A DNA stretch of 64,000 nucleotides, from positions 124,001 through 188,000 of the forward strand of contig NW_026251728.1 in assembly GCF_025024155.1 (NCBI RefSeq). Direction: 5' to 3'. Position numbers and translations under genes: made by a program. Shown here piece after piece: positions 12,221 to 23,422 of this stretch; position 1 is the first letter of the stretch, and each line of letters begins with the position of its first letter. A model generated the notes under the pieces. That model ran no database searches. It was not told the origin of the DNA and was given only the letters and a program-made list of their open reading frames with translations. Source of the DNA: Gamsiella multidivaricata. Its lineage: Eukaryota > Mortierellomycota > Mortierellomycetes > Mortierellales > Mortierellaceae.

Positions 12221-13766
12221 ATGACAGAAGCTGCACTCGGACTAGACGCCGAAGCGACCTATCCTTCTCAGGCCTTTCGAATTTCGTCATCTTCTGAAGC
12301 ATTGCTTGCCTCTTCCACTATCAAAATCACCACCCATCTCTGTAACAGGATCGGACAATATGTCATTCTCTGGGCGGATATTCAGCGGGTATTCAAGGAC
12401 GTCCAGTACATCATGCACAATGGTATCACTGTCCCCTTCATGACCGATGATAATCTTCAAGAGTAAGAATTTTTTTATTCAAGGAATCATTTCTGATGGG
12501 CGATGAATACAGGGAACTTATGAAACTTATCTTTTTTTATTTGGTAGGTTATCGCCACCAAGGATCCTCTATCGTCCTGGAGTTATTCTTGATATTGTTC
12601 TCGACGACGACGCCCGCGTGCTCTCTGTCAGAAAGCAAGCAGACTTGGCACTCATAGACCACCTGGCGGACATAAGATTGAGTCTTCAGCATATCTTTGA
12701 GAGCCAGACCTCGATCCAGGGCCTTCTACAGACCATTATCAATCAGACGTACGAGCTGAAAAGCAATCCCTTCAAGAGTAGGACCGCATTCAAGTCAAGG
12801 ATTAAGGCACTGGACCTGCCAGAGATCAGAGACCTGGTCTTCCAGTATCTGGATCGCAAGAGTTATGTAAAATGTATGCGGCTCAACAAGGCATGGCACG
12901 GATGGGCGGAACTAAAGGTCTGGGAAACGATCAAACTAAGCGGAAAACCACGAATGGATCCTTCTATTGAAGCTCTTCGACGCTATGGTCATCTTGTCAA
13001 GACCTTCGAGATACCCTTTCCCGCTACTTTCAGGACCGAATATCATTCGCTGGATCTTTTAAACCTCCAAAGTCTTTCCCTGACCCTTTCGAGTGGAAAT
13101 GTGCAGCACATGGCCGAACTCATTTACCGACATGGATACCTGAAGCGACTGAATGTGATGCAAGTAGAGGAGGGGAGCGAGTCTCGTCTTGGCATTTTGC
13201 AACTATGGAAGGCGATCGCAAGTCTGCAGAACTTGAACAGCCTACATGTCTGCAACGTCGATCTATACACCGCCGTCAATCTCGAAAGATTGAGAGAGCT
13301 GCATTTACTTTATACTAAGACTGCCCAGGATACGATACTCCAACAGCTGCAATTCTTGTCACGATGTTCATCCTTGGAGTCTCTCGAATGGCGTTCAGCC
13401 GCTGTTATTCAAAAGACTGGAGCTGACACAGTTGGAAGATTTGTGAGGATGGTCAAAGCGGGGACGTGGCCCAAGTTGGAGGCATTAACGATAGATCCAG
13501 GTACTTTGGCCCTTTCTGACGAAAGCATAGCATCTATCCTGGCAGCCATGCCACGAGTGACGTTCGTGGGGATGTGCAATTCAGCATTCGGTCAACTGTC
13601 GATCCAGTCTCTCAGGGCCCACTTCTCGACCCTCAAGGGGCTTGATCTCATGGGATGTCCTCAAGTGACAAAAACAATGCTGATGGAAGTCCTCTCTTTA
13701 TGCCCACAGCTATTAGAGCCCTTCAGAAATCGCCTCACTAAGATTGCCGCCGATAGAAACTTGTAA
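12221..13766 (+). CDS. F-box and leucine-rich protein with a conserved N-terminal exon domain (intact)
   Basis: Exons 12221-12462 and 12548-13766 join in phase (GA|G, residue Glu) to 486 residues. Exon 1 encodes a ~75-residue domain with GQYVILWADIQRVF and PFMTDDNLQE, shared with the minus-strand paralogue at 20377-22051 and with copy 1. A coiled-coil-like linker follows. The F-box is at about 168-212 (LDLPEIRDLVFQYLDR, then CMRLNKAWHGW). The C-terminal ~260 residues carry irregular leucine-rich repeats such as LQSLSLTLSS and LNSLHVCNVD. Family knowledge: F-box proteins bind Skp1 in SCF ubiquitin ligases and use the repeats to choose substrates. The start matches the N-terminus of the paralogue. 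The target is unknown. Confidence 0.85.
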
Positions 13767-14222
13767 CTTTGTGCACTATAGCACTCACCCCAAAATGGCG
13801 TCCCAAGGAAAAAACAACAACAGCACGTCCTTTGTCAGTGGATAGCTTTTTGAATGTCCTTTCGCATGAAATAAACGCGCCTCGTAGTGTCCCTCTAAAA
13901 TGAAAAATAAAAAAAAAGTAAGTGAAGAAAAGGATTAAATGTTGATCCTGAGTTAAGTCTAGCAATATTATATATTCAGGTACACTGCGTTATGCAAGCG
14001 CGTATGTGTTTGCAATGGTATCTTTTATCTGGGCATTTTTCTATTTTCTTTTGTTATTTCCGGAGAGTTTATCAAAGAATATACGTCGTTGCTACGAGAC
14101 GGTAGCTGAGCGCGTTAGCCGTAAAGACGCAATTCTATGTGACCAGGAAAACTGTGCTATGGGCTGTGTCGACAAACGTTGGTGTCTTCGCGTACGTGAA
14201 GCCACGCTGATCGATGTAGACT
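13767..14222. other. Spacer 3' of the F-box gene
   Basis: Holds the 3' flank of the F-box gene (AATAAA-like sequence near 13871 and 13908) and AT-rich DNA. No gene seen. Confidence 0.4.
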
Positions 14223-14480
14223 GATTCTCTTTAATCATGAAAGGACCCGATATTGTTCCCTCCTTTTCATTTTCTCTTTGCCGTTCGCCTACCAGCAGCT
14301 CCACCATCGCTTCTCGCACGCGGTAACAAAACGCAAGCTTTCAACGACTGTTGAAGCGGCCTGCCCTTCACAGATCTTTCGAAGATCATCGTCTTCCCAG
14401 TATCAAAATTGCTACCCACCCCGATAGCAGGACTAGACAATATGTCACTCTTTGGGCGCATATTCAATGGATCTTTAAGG
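14223..14480 (+). pseudogene. 5' fragment of an F-box gene (5' flank plus exon 1)
   Basis: The CT-rich leader and the exon 1 region match those of the intact gene at 12221: a block like CTCGCACACGATGACAGAAG is recognisable near 14308, then ACPSQIFR and a degraded QYVILWADIQ segment (stops near 14437). It ends abruptly at the edge of the opposite-strand fragment at 14478-14700. The ATG is lost. Confidence 0.65.
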
Positions 14481-14700
14481 ACGTCCAGATGGCTCTGGCG
14501 TCGAAGAGTCCAGATAGGCAGATTCGTAAGCGATTCAGGCCGTAGCTCGATCGTTCTCCAAACCATTAGTAGTATTAATCTGTGCCAAGCTTTGTTCAGC
14601 AACATACATTTCACTAAATCCTTGCGTCTTAGGAATCAAAAGATGTATGTAGTTCCTAGCCTCAGTCGGCACGCCTATCGCCATGGCTTTCCTTCTTCGT
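14478..14700 (-). pseudogene. F-box fragment on the opposite strand
   Basis: Read on the minus strand, FVKCMLLNKAWH and VWRTIEL followed by LRRQSHLD match the F-box end and the next segment of the 20377-22051 gene (CMLLNKKWHDW, then ALRRYSHLVK). It meets the plus-strand exon 1 fragment head-on at about 14480, so two pieces of the family have been joined in opposite orientation. Confidence 0.65.
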
Positions 14701-15682
14701 AAGATTCTTTCATCATATATCCACTGTTAAGTTTACCAGAGAACGCAGTACATTCGATGTAAACCTGGCTCCTGTTTGGCATTCATTTGACATGGTTCCG
14801 GTTCCTGCCGAGGCTTGGTTCAGTCGATTGTCCCTTTCGCGTCGAGCGCCCTTTGCATTTACTGTCAAGTTCATATCCCTTCCGCTGTTTGGATGGAATA
14901 TCTGTGTTGGTTGTAGGTACAAGTTTAGTGGGCGAAGCAACGTTTATTTCTTCATACTGGTTAAGTATTGATCAATGTCCAGAGCTACAATTGGCTGCTC
15001 CAATATGAGGCCGTTCCAAAGCAATCCTATTTGTGATACAATGAAAACAAAGCCTGGCTAGTTCCTGCAACTCTACATGCTGATATAGCGCATGTTTCCT
15101 TGACACTCTTTCCATATCTTCTGATCAACACCATCGTCGTTACAACCGTGAATGGAGAATAAAAAAATGATAGGATGGGCGAGCATGGCCACTCCACAAC
15201 CTCTGCTTTAAACCGCAGCGCGGTACTATGCAGCGTACCTTGGCAGGCATGCACAGCCAGAGATTGCTTTTCGTGCCGTGGTCCTTGAAAAGAGTCACCA
15301 CTGAGCACGCGCTGAGCGACCAACATCTGCCACCATCAAACAACATCCTGCCTAGCCTCAGTCTCGAAACGAGAGTCAGTCGCCTGGAGGGTCTGATTTC
15401 TCTGCCTGGCAAGTTGCCCAAGCGGACAGCCTTGTAGACAGAAGCGGCCAGTCAGGCAAAGGAACAAGCCATATAAAAGCGATGAGAGAGTACCTTTGGA
15501 TGTTGAGGCCAACGAAATCTTTGGCAGCTTGATTTGGCGGATGAAGAGGGCATCTGGATCTTGGGAAAGGGGATGGTGTCTGGGTTCATCAAGAGTAGAA
15601 TATTAAGGGGAACCCAACCGGCTCATTTCCCGCTACGACGTCGACGAAGCTGATTACTCTACGCCCAAAGTCTTTATGCCTC
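14701..15682. other. Spacer between F-box debris and the nuclease-like gene
   Basis: No supported gene. The open frame at 15228-15437 ends in a coiled-coil-like LETRVSRLEGL, but nothing supports it as a gene. The last 200 bases should hold the promoter of the next gene. Confidence 0.35.
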
Positions 15683-17954
15683 TTGAACAACCATACCATG
15701 GAGCAGGGATCCTGTAGCAGAGTCCAAAAAAATTTTAAGGTCTCCAATACGCGCCATTGGCACGACGTCTCCTCTTACTTTGCGCACTGCGACGAGCCAG
15801 CAAACGTCGAGGCCCATTACGAGTCTTACAAGTCCTCTCTCGAAACCCTTCGCAAAGACAAGAACGACGAGGTTCGAAAGAGCGCCGGTAGGGTGTTGAA
15901 TCTGCTCAGTAAGGAGATATTTGAAAGCAAATTCAGGGAAAGGCTGCGTGAAGCCTCTACAAGGCGATCAAAGGAGAAATTCTCCGGCGCTTTTCTAAAT
16001 GTCGCGGAGGGCGCGAGCGATATCGCAGCGACTGAGACCTCGCAAGGTATCAATATATTGCACTCATCATGGATCTCGAGGGTTCTGTTTCTGTGGATGT
16101 AGCACCTAAGCTGCTTAATTCTTTGAAGTCTAGCATTCAAAGGTCCAACTCTCACTATTACAGAGATGGTGAAGAAGACGCTAGAGGCAACAACTTCAAC
16201 GAAAGCAGCGCCAGCAATAAAGGCTTCGAAGAAAGTAACACAAGTGGTAGGAGCACCAACGGCTGTAGCGCTAATGACTGCACCATCTCCACCACAGCAA
16301 ATTATTCGAAAGCGTGGGAGAGCGTCAAAACTCGACGATGCAAGCAAGTTGCAGCGGAGGGAGGAGCCCAAGGCGAGGTTGAGAGTACCATGGCACGAAC
16401 TAGTGGAGTCGGCGCTTCTCTTGGTATGTAACGGTTAACCTTGAGAAATGGCGGTACTTATGCAATCGCTAACGCTCAATTACTCCCCTAATATGACATA
16501 GTACGACAACTACGATGTTGCTCTACCGCGAGCGAACTTGGCCGAGGGATTGAGTGATGAGCAGGCAGCCTTGTATAACTTGGCTCTGGGAGAGTTAGGG
16601 TCTGCTAAGGCTCTTATGAACAGCCAGGAGAAGTTCGACCGCGATAAATGTCTGCCCTTTAAGGACGCCTTGTAAGTATCCATTCAATTTTTGCTCCGCA
16701 TTCGTACGCCTTCCTGCACTATTTACGAGTTTTATTTCTGACCAATTTTGCTGTTGAATTGTTACTTGGTAGTGTTGCTATATCTGGGATTTTGAATACG
16801 TTCTCGCCGCTCGCGGGGAGGGCCTTGTCTGCGGAGGAATTGCAGCAAGTTGAAGCGCTGTGTGCCGTGCCGGACCTCCACGGGAACAAAGAAGCTAGGC
16901 TTCAAGATCTTATTCGAATTCTACTTGACATACTTGCCAAGGGCAAGTTGGAGGACGTCCTGGAGAGCACATATCGGATTCAAGTGGGGGAACCCTCTTT
17001 TCGACCATTTCTGCACGTTTTGCAGACAATGTAAGTTTTTTTATTTTATTTTATTTTTGCTTGCAGCTGTTATCGCTCGGCAGGAACATCAGCTAATCGA
17101 TGGAATTCATATTAGTATCCAAAACATCATACGACCAATGTATGGCGACAAGACCCCTTCGGAAGCGGACTCACTCCATCTTTGGGCCTCCATCTTTCAG
17201 CAAGGTCTCCCACTCGACAGTACTCTGGCATTTCACTTGTAAGTTAATTCTCTTGGACTTTATTTCACTTCATTCATTATAAATACATATTCTAACCATC
17301 TCTTGACGTTATAAGGGCAAGCAGGGATGCGCTGCAACGGCACTTTCGAGGTCAAGGTTGGCCGATGTCTTCAACACAGGTGCCAATGCACGAAAGTGCG
17401 ATTGCTTGTTGACTGTTGGCGGTCTGGAGGTCGCCAATTTTGAGTACAAGCGGGGAACAGCAAACAAGCAAGAAGTCGCCTTCCAGCTGCGAAAAAACTT
17501 GAAAATCAACAAAAGTATCCTTTTGGAGCTCGATAAGTACGGGATGGAATGTCCCTTATTACTTAATGTTCACGGTAAGTTGAGCTGGCAAGGCTCGTGA
17601 GGTATCATGGTCGTTTATAAAATATAATAGTACTCATCATAATGACACAGGCCGGTCCGCCGTCATCTACAAGCTCTGCAAGTGGAAGAGCATTTGGGTT
17701 GCTGGCAAGGCATCCAAAACGTTCATGTTGCCCATGACAAGAAGGGAGTTCCAATGTTTCTTAGAGGGTCCGGTCTTTCAATTGGCGAACCTCCTGGTAA
17801 GTGTTTTGAGTAGCTTTTATTTGCCCTTTCATTATTGCGCATCAACACCGTGTAGCTAGCATGAATCTCATTGATGTTTTAGGCCCATTTAGACAATGGA
17901 GAAATGGCTAAAAGGCAATATAAATACGTTGGCTCCGGCCAGCAATCCGCATAA
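15683..17954 (+). CDS. Multi-exon protein with PD-(D/E)XK nuclease-like motif (function unknown)
   Basis: Proposed exons: 15683-16046, 16164-16423, 16502-16671, 16773-17030, 17116-17238, 17351-17574, 17651-17796, 17883-17954. They join in phase to 538 residues ending SGQQSA. The N-terminus is charged and helical, followed by a Lys/Ala/Thr-rich linker (about 125-200). Near residue 410 the motif CDCLLTVGGLEVANFEYKRG, then QLRKNLKIN, resembles the D-x(n)-E-x-K core of PD-(D/E)XK nucleases. I do not recognise a named family. Large, rapidly changing gene sets with nuclease-fold C-termini (Crinkler-type) are known in Mucoromycota; membership here is inferred. The acceptors before exons 5 and 6 were chosen by phase and are the weakest. 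It lies between F-box gene relatives and appears undamaged. Confidence 0.6.
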
Positions 17955-19639
17955 TAGCATGCTGACCTTGGCTGCGAAAAAAAAAAACCTTGCAGGGGAT
18001 AAAACGCCTTAACGTGTCTGGCTTGATCTATAGCCGCTGATTACGTATCTATCCGACGATAATTTTCTGCGATCGTAAATGGAGCACAAAGCGAGGTTTA
18101 GATGACTTACAGCCCGCTGCCTTGAAGTCATAGTACTCTTCGGCTGCCTTATTACGATCGCAGCCTGGCTCTCGGGCAGACGGTGTTAAAGCATTAGGTC
18201 TATGCTATAATGTGACCTTTGCCGGGTATATCAAGACGCTTTCGATTAAGATGATGCGCAATCTGTTCATTGATTATTTTATTTTTTTAATAAAGCTGGG
18301 GCCTGTCCTCATACATGGTTACCACTCTCACCCACCATTTTATATGACACACTTTCGTGCAAGCACTAAGGAAGAGAGAGGAAGAGAGAGGAAGAGAGAG
18401 GAAGAGAGCATCGCCGTGTGCTTGGCTGAGATACACGGCACTGTGCCGTTCGTTTCATGTGCAATTATACTCTAACCTTGCTGCTCACGGACGACAATGG
18501 ACCCTGCGATTTTAACGTGCATAGAATTCATAGCAGGTGATCCCATTTCGCATGTTTCGGAACCTGAGGCGTGCGGAAACAAAAAAAAACAGAACCAAAA
18601 AGGGCGCTTGGAGGGTTGAACCTGTGAGAACTGCTGCCCTCCGGAGAGAACTTTTGCGGGTATTCCCGGCAAGGGACCTGTCTGCTAGTTAGCGCATGTC
18701 CGCGTGCTCCATTCTCGAAAACAACCCCCTTTATATCCCAACTCCTTATTTCCAGCATACTATGTATTTCCTAGTAGGGTTCTTCGCTTTGAGGGTTCTC
18801 GTGTTATGGAGGGGATGGGGAAGATACCCTTCTTGTAACAAGGTGCTTTCAGCTTTTAACACACTGATGAGGTGTGGCAATTGTTGCGCAGGCCCTAGGG
18901 GCAGGCCCAGGGGATGTGACCTGTCAACTGGCGATTGTGGATCGGTTCCGCTTTGGTGGTGAGGACAGCGATAGTAGATCTTTGCTAGTTAGTCTGATAG
19001 ATTCGCAGGGTCGGTCGACTCGAGAGACAAATTGTTATAAAAAAAATAGATCATCGCAAGGTCAATCGGGAAAGATTAAAAAAATATAATGAATCGTATT
19101 ATCATTCCAGTCTACTTTCTACATGAGAAAATATTTACGCGTCTTAGCTGAATGGCCTTTGTACGGGGGTCGAAACGCGACTTGATTTTTTTCCTTTTTT
19201 TTTTTTTAGGTAGACAGGTAGGTATATCATTGTCGCTTGTGCATACGAATTGTTCGATGTAAATCAAATTGTTACTTTGAGGATGACATTGTGCAGGATC
19301 GCGGATGGATGGCGTATTGAAAGGCGACTGTTGTCCTGTGGTGCTTTCGGGGTAAGAAAAAGTATTAGATAATTTCTAGGGTCATGTCCAAGCGAAACGC
19401 GAAAATCGTTCTCGTGAAATGGTTCCGTAGACGCGAGAAAGACAAAGGGCAGAGTTCTGAGAAGGGCAGGCAGAGTGTGGTCACTCGGAACATTGTTGCC
19501 AGGATGGGCGCAATATATATCAACATCCAAAAATCCCTGCCAATGTAAACCCTCCTAATTTTGACTACTGTTGGTTCTCATTTCACACATCTTCACAGTC
19601 TCAGCTCTCATCATTTCTCGGGCAGTAAAAAAAATAAAA
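17955..19639. other. Gene-poor accessory spacer
   Basis: No supported gene. Contains a 10-bp tandem repeat at 18371-18409 and several AT-rich tracts. Short open frames here lack recognisable features. Confidence 0.4.
18371..18409. repeat. Tandem 10-bp purine repeat, about 3.9 copies
   Basis: The unit GAAGAGAGAG is repeated three times and followed by a nearly complete fourth copy (GAAGAGAGC). Pure purine strand. Confidence 0.9.
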
Positions 19640-20130
19640 TAGAATTGTGGGTGCCATTCCAAACACTTCGAGACTGAACATCGAGACAAGAACTGCAACT
19701 GTTGGCGCAATGCACCATGTAATCCAGCCTGTACTACAGTCGATGAATAGATTGCGAATAATAAGAGCCATTAGGTTCCACAAACTGGTAACCGCCCTTG
19801 ATAGCCAGAATGTATCACGCCGACTGTGAAATATTAGTGGAATGGGTCATCTCCAGTTACATCACGCGCGTGTGTCGATAAATCAGGCCGCTTATGTGTA
19901 TCGAATTACGCGTCAAAAAACTCAGGACCAGCGTCTAGAGGTTGAGGACCTCCATCGTGGCATGTTCAGCTATACCAGGGGTAGATTCATCTATTTTGAA
20001 GACGTTGACAAGGCAACCTTAACAGACATCGCGTCTTCTTATTCACAAGAAAGGATGGAAGAAGAGGCGGCCTTGTATGAAAACAGAGGGCGTCCCAGGG
20101 TTATTTGTGCATACGATCCTTACCCTAGAG
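19640..20130 (-). pseudogene. Decayed F-box/leucine-rich fragment upstream of the intact minus-strand gene's 3' end
   Basis: Read on the minus strand, sequence near 19950 (GGTCCTCAACCTCTAGACG) aligns with the leucine-rich part of the intact genes. It is followed by GLIYRHT, which matches ELIYRHGYL / DFIYRHTYL of the two intact proteins. Stops interrupt it throughout. It lies just downstream of the intact gene at 20377-22051 in the same orientation. Boundaries are approximate. Confidence 0.6.
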
Positions 20131-20376
20131 CATAATGTCCATCAGCCTACAACACGGCTTTTAGCCAACGGGAACAAAGGAAGTTGCTTAACGAGGATCG
20201 TATTGATTTTGTGCAGAATAGACTAAATACTGGACCCTCAGCTGCACAGTTTCGAGAAACTGCTTTCATACAACGGAGTATTATATAAGGCGTTGCTAGC
20301 TGACGATCAGTATAGAATAATCTTCTTCAATTTTATTACGAGTGCGCTAAACAAAGGCGTGTTTAGGCCGACATAT

Positions 20377-22051
20377 TTATGGACGACCATCGGCAGCCAT
20401 CGCAGTGAGGCGGTCTCTGCACGGCTTGAGTAGCGACGGACATGAGTTCAGGATTTCCAACAGCATCGCCTTTGTCGCCTGCGAGAAATCCATATGGATC
20501 TCTTGGAGAGTCGAGAAGTGGATCCGGAGATGCTGGAAGGACAGCGGACCACATACCGTCGAAGACACACTGAAAGCAACCACGCGTGGCATGGCTGCCA
20601 GGATAGATGCAATGTCTGTGTCGGAAAATTTGAGATAATGTCGATCTACACCAAACCGCTCCAGCTTAAGCCAGGTGCCCGCTTTGAACATCTCCACAAG
20701 TTCAGGTACGGGATCTTCAAAGTGACCCCTTGAGCCTGGAAACCATTCCAGGGTCTCCAAGGACGGGAACTGTGATAAGAAGGATATCTGACCACATACC
20801 GTACCACTGCTGCTCGAAATGCACTCCAAATATAACGCTCGTACACTCAAGAATTCGAAAGTACTGAATGGGGGCGGAAAATTCCAGACATGGAGGGTCC
20901 TTAGGTTGGGTAAACTGGCGATCGTTTCCCACAGCTGGCACACTGCATATGGCTCTCTTTTTCGCTGTTCAAATGCTTTTCTAGCTTCCAGTTGGGCCGT
21001 CGCAAATGAGTACCTATCTTCCTTCTGATAGATAGCCTGTATTTGTACCAAGTAAGTATGGCGATAAATGAAGTCGCATACGTGCAATGTGTCTACCAAG
21101 TGACCGTTCGGAACGACCAAGATCAGCTTTTCGAGCTTGATAAGATACATGTCGTAGTACTCCTTCGTAACAGAGGCGGGGTTGTCGATCCTGAAAGTCT
21201 TAACAAGGTGACTATAGCGTCGAAGAGCTTCTACAGACAGATTATTTCGTGGTATGCCGCTTAGCCTGGCCGTTTCCCAGACCTTCGGTGCCGCCCAGTC
21301 GTGCCACTTCTTGTTGAGTAGCATGCATTTCACGAAATCTCTGCGATCTAGGTGCTGAAAGACGTAATTCCTGATTTCTGGTAAATCCATCGCTATGGCC
21401 TTAGGCTTGATTGCCTTTGCATTGCCTGGTAAACCTTCCTCCGATTCGTATACGCGGTCAGTAATTGTTTGCAGAGTGCCCTGGATCAAAGATCGACATT
21501 CGAGGATATATCGAATAGCTGAGTGTAGATTGCCGCTATTATCGGATGCAGCATGGCTGGTGTTCCTGTTATTGGTCCTTAGGTCCCGCTGGTCATCGGT
21601 ATCGTGAAGGGCCGGGCCTGCCTGTATTTCCGAGGGAAGTTCCTGGGCGCTGTCTCTGAGTACGACATCGAGAACCGTACCAGGGCAATGGAGAATTCTT
21701 GGCGGTGCCAATCTATCAGGTAGGAACCAGAGCAGCAAGCACTGTAAGTTCATCAAGTTCAATTCATCCACATAGATCAGATCAAATACCGAAACCCATT
21801 GTCTCCAAAAAGAATCCTTACTCTTGAAAGTCATCATCAGTCATAAGGAGAACGGCGGAGTCGCGATCCATGATGTACTGGGCGCCCTCGAAGACTCGTT
21901 GGATATCTGTCCAGAGAATAACGTATTGTCCAGTCTTGCGGTCCAGGCGGGTGCCGATATTTATGATGGGAATGGCCGTTGGTGCTTTAGAAAGCAGCGA
22001 TATACGAAAGGTCTGTGAGGGGCAAGCTGTTTCGGCAGTTGGGTTCGCCAT
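20377..22051 (-). CDS. F-box and leucine-rich protein, paralogue (intact)
   Basis: Exons 22051-21822 and 21712-20377 (minus) join at the same codon and phase as the plus-strand paralogue (QE|L), giving 521 residues. The exon 1 domain has CPSQTFRIS, GQYVILWTDIQRVF and FMTDDDFQE; exon 2 opens with LAPPRILHCPGTVLDVVL. The F-box is at about 185-230 (MDLPEIRNYVFQHLDRRDF, then CMLLNKKWHDW). Leucine-rich repeats follow, for example LETLEWFPG and LEEIH-like segments. Expected role: SCF substrate adaptor, by family. The start at 22051 was preferred over an upstream in-frame ATG at 22099 because it matches the paralogue's N-terminus. The intron is 109 bp. Confidence 0.85.
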
Positions 22052-23422
22052 AGTCGGTGAGATGCGATGAGGAAGACAAAAAGTGAGGGAGGAAAACACA
22101 AAAAACGTATTCCTGGGAAAACAGGGGATGCAGGATCAAGTGATGAAGCAGTTGGTCTATGCATGTGTTGTTAGGGGCCCTGAGGCGACTCTAAAAGCGC
22201 ATAAAAGACTGGGACCCTGTGAGCTAAACAGCTCCTCATTTTAGAGCCAGTTATCTGTAAGGCATATGGCACAATCAGGCGGACTGGATGTTGCTACTCG
22301 CATAAGCGTTGTTAACATCGTGTAGATGTTTTCATTGGTTCCGCGCGTTGTATTGAGTGTGCGCGACGGATTAACAGGGAAATAGTAGATATACCAAATG
22401 CCCCAACCAGCACACCAAGCGGCTCTGACCCGCAAGAAATATCACGATTATCACACTTAGATACGCTGTCATTTCTCTGACGCGAGATAAGGCTGTCAAG
22501 ACCTTGGGATGGGAGCGGGCAGTACTTTAAATTCCTATCAATCCGACCAACAGACTTCCGCTTCAAGTAGGCCGTTCTAGGGGCTTATCCGCAAAGCGTT
22601 CTGGCGACCCCAGGCGCTATCTACCTGGCCTTTTTTTTGAGGCAGGTACCTCCCATCGGACATCCAATAACGCGTGTCGGAGCTGAATGAACACAACGCG
22701 TACGAAGAGAAATATATTAAGGAGCTCTGACGGCCAATTGAAGTGTTTTTGTTATTTTTTCAGATCAGAGCGATCTTTTCTCTCTCCCCACTTCCCTCCT
22801 TCCCTTTCCCATTGTGTCCTACTCCATCCCCCATTCAAGGTATGCATAACAATCCTTTGATGATCCTTTGCCACCAACAACACACAGCAGGAGATCAGAG
22901 TACAAAAAGTGCACAGCTATGATGCTTTAACGATTAGTCTTTATGACGTCTCTTCGGAGCCATGGATCCAACATACCCATAACCCTGAGCCAAACACACC
23001 GTCAACAACTCTCTTTTCTCTCCTGTCTATCCATATCTCGAGTGGTTGAAAATTGTGTGAATCGATACTGAGGACACTAACAATCCTTATTTCGCGTTAA
23101 TTGTTCTTTGTTTTCATTGAACAGGTAGTATCCATTGGCGTTTCTTTTTTTCTCTTTTCTTCAGGACGAATGCAGGGTCATGAAGACAGCCATTGAGCAG
23201 CCAAGACTTTTATGAACAATAAAGATGATATTACAACGAAATACAAAGGTGCTTTTTTTTTATTTTCAGGATGTCATTTTGGTTGATGGAACTGGGAGCT
23301 ATGAACAGATGAGTGGATAGAATTACAAAAGACTGTGTGATATCAATTGGCATCGCAATGACAACGAAAAACAGGTATATAGAAAAAAGGATCTCCTTAG
23401 ACTTGGCAAACGAGTCCTCCCT
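22052..23422. other. Spacer with a possible spliced non-coding transcript (plus)
   Basis: No protein gene found. Between about 22700 and 23245 the plus strand shows TATA-like ATATATTAAG (near 22712), CCAAT (near 22736), a donor-like CAAG|GTATGC (near 22840), acceptor-like TTGAACAG (near 23124) and TTCTTCAG (near 23165), and AATAAA (near 23219). The remaining exons carry no open frame of note, so a non-coding RNA is possible. A TTTGATGATCC sequence in the intron recalls a box C, but I could not pair it with a convincing box D and stem. Confidence 0.3.

Noticed and set aside
19842..20135. 97-residue plus-strand open frame
   Set aside because: It is antisense to a decayed F-box fragment; the minus strand aligns with the family.
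22858..22975. C/D-box snoRNA in the putative intron
   Set aside because: Box C-like TGATGA and a CTGA are present, but no terminal stem or proper spacing could be found.
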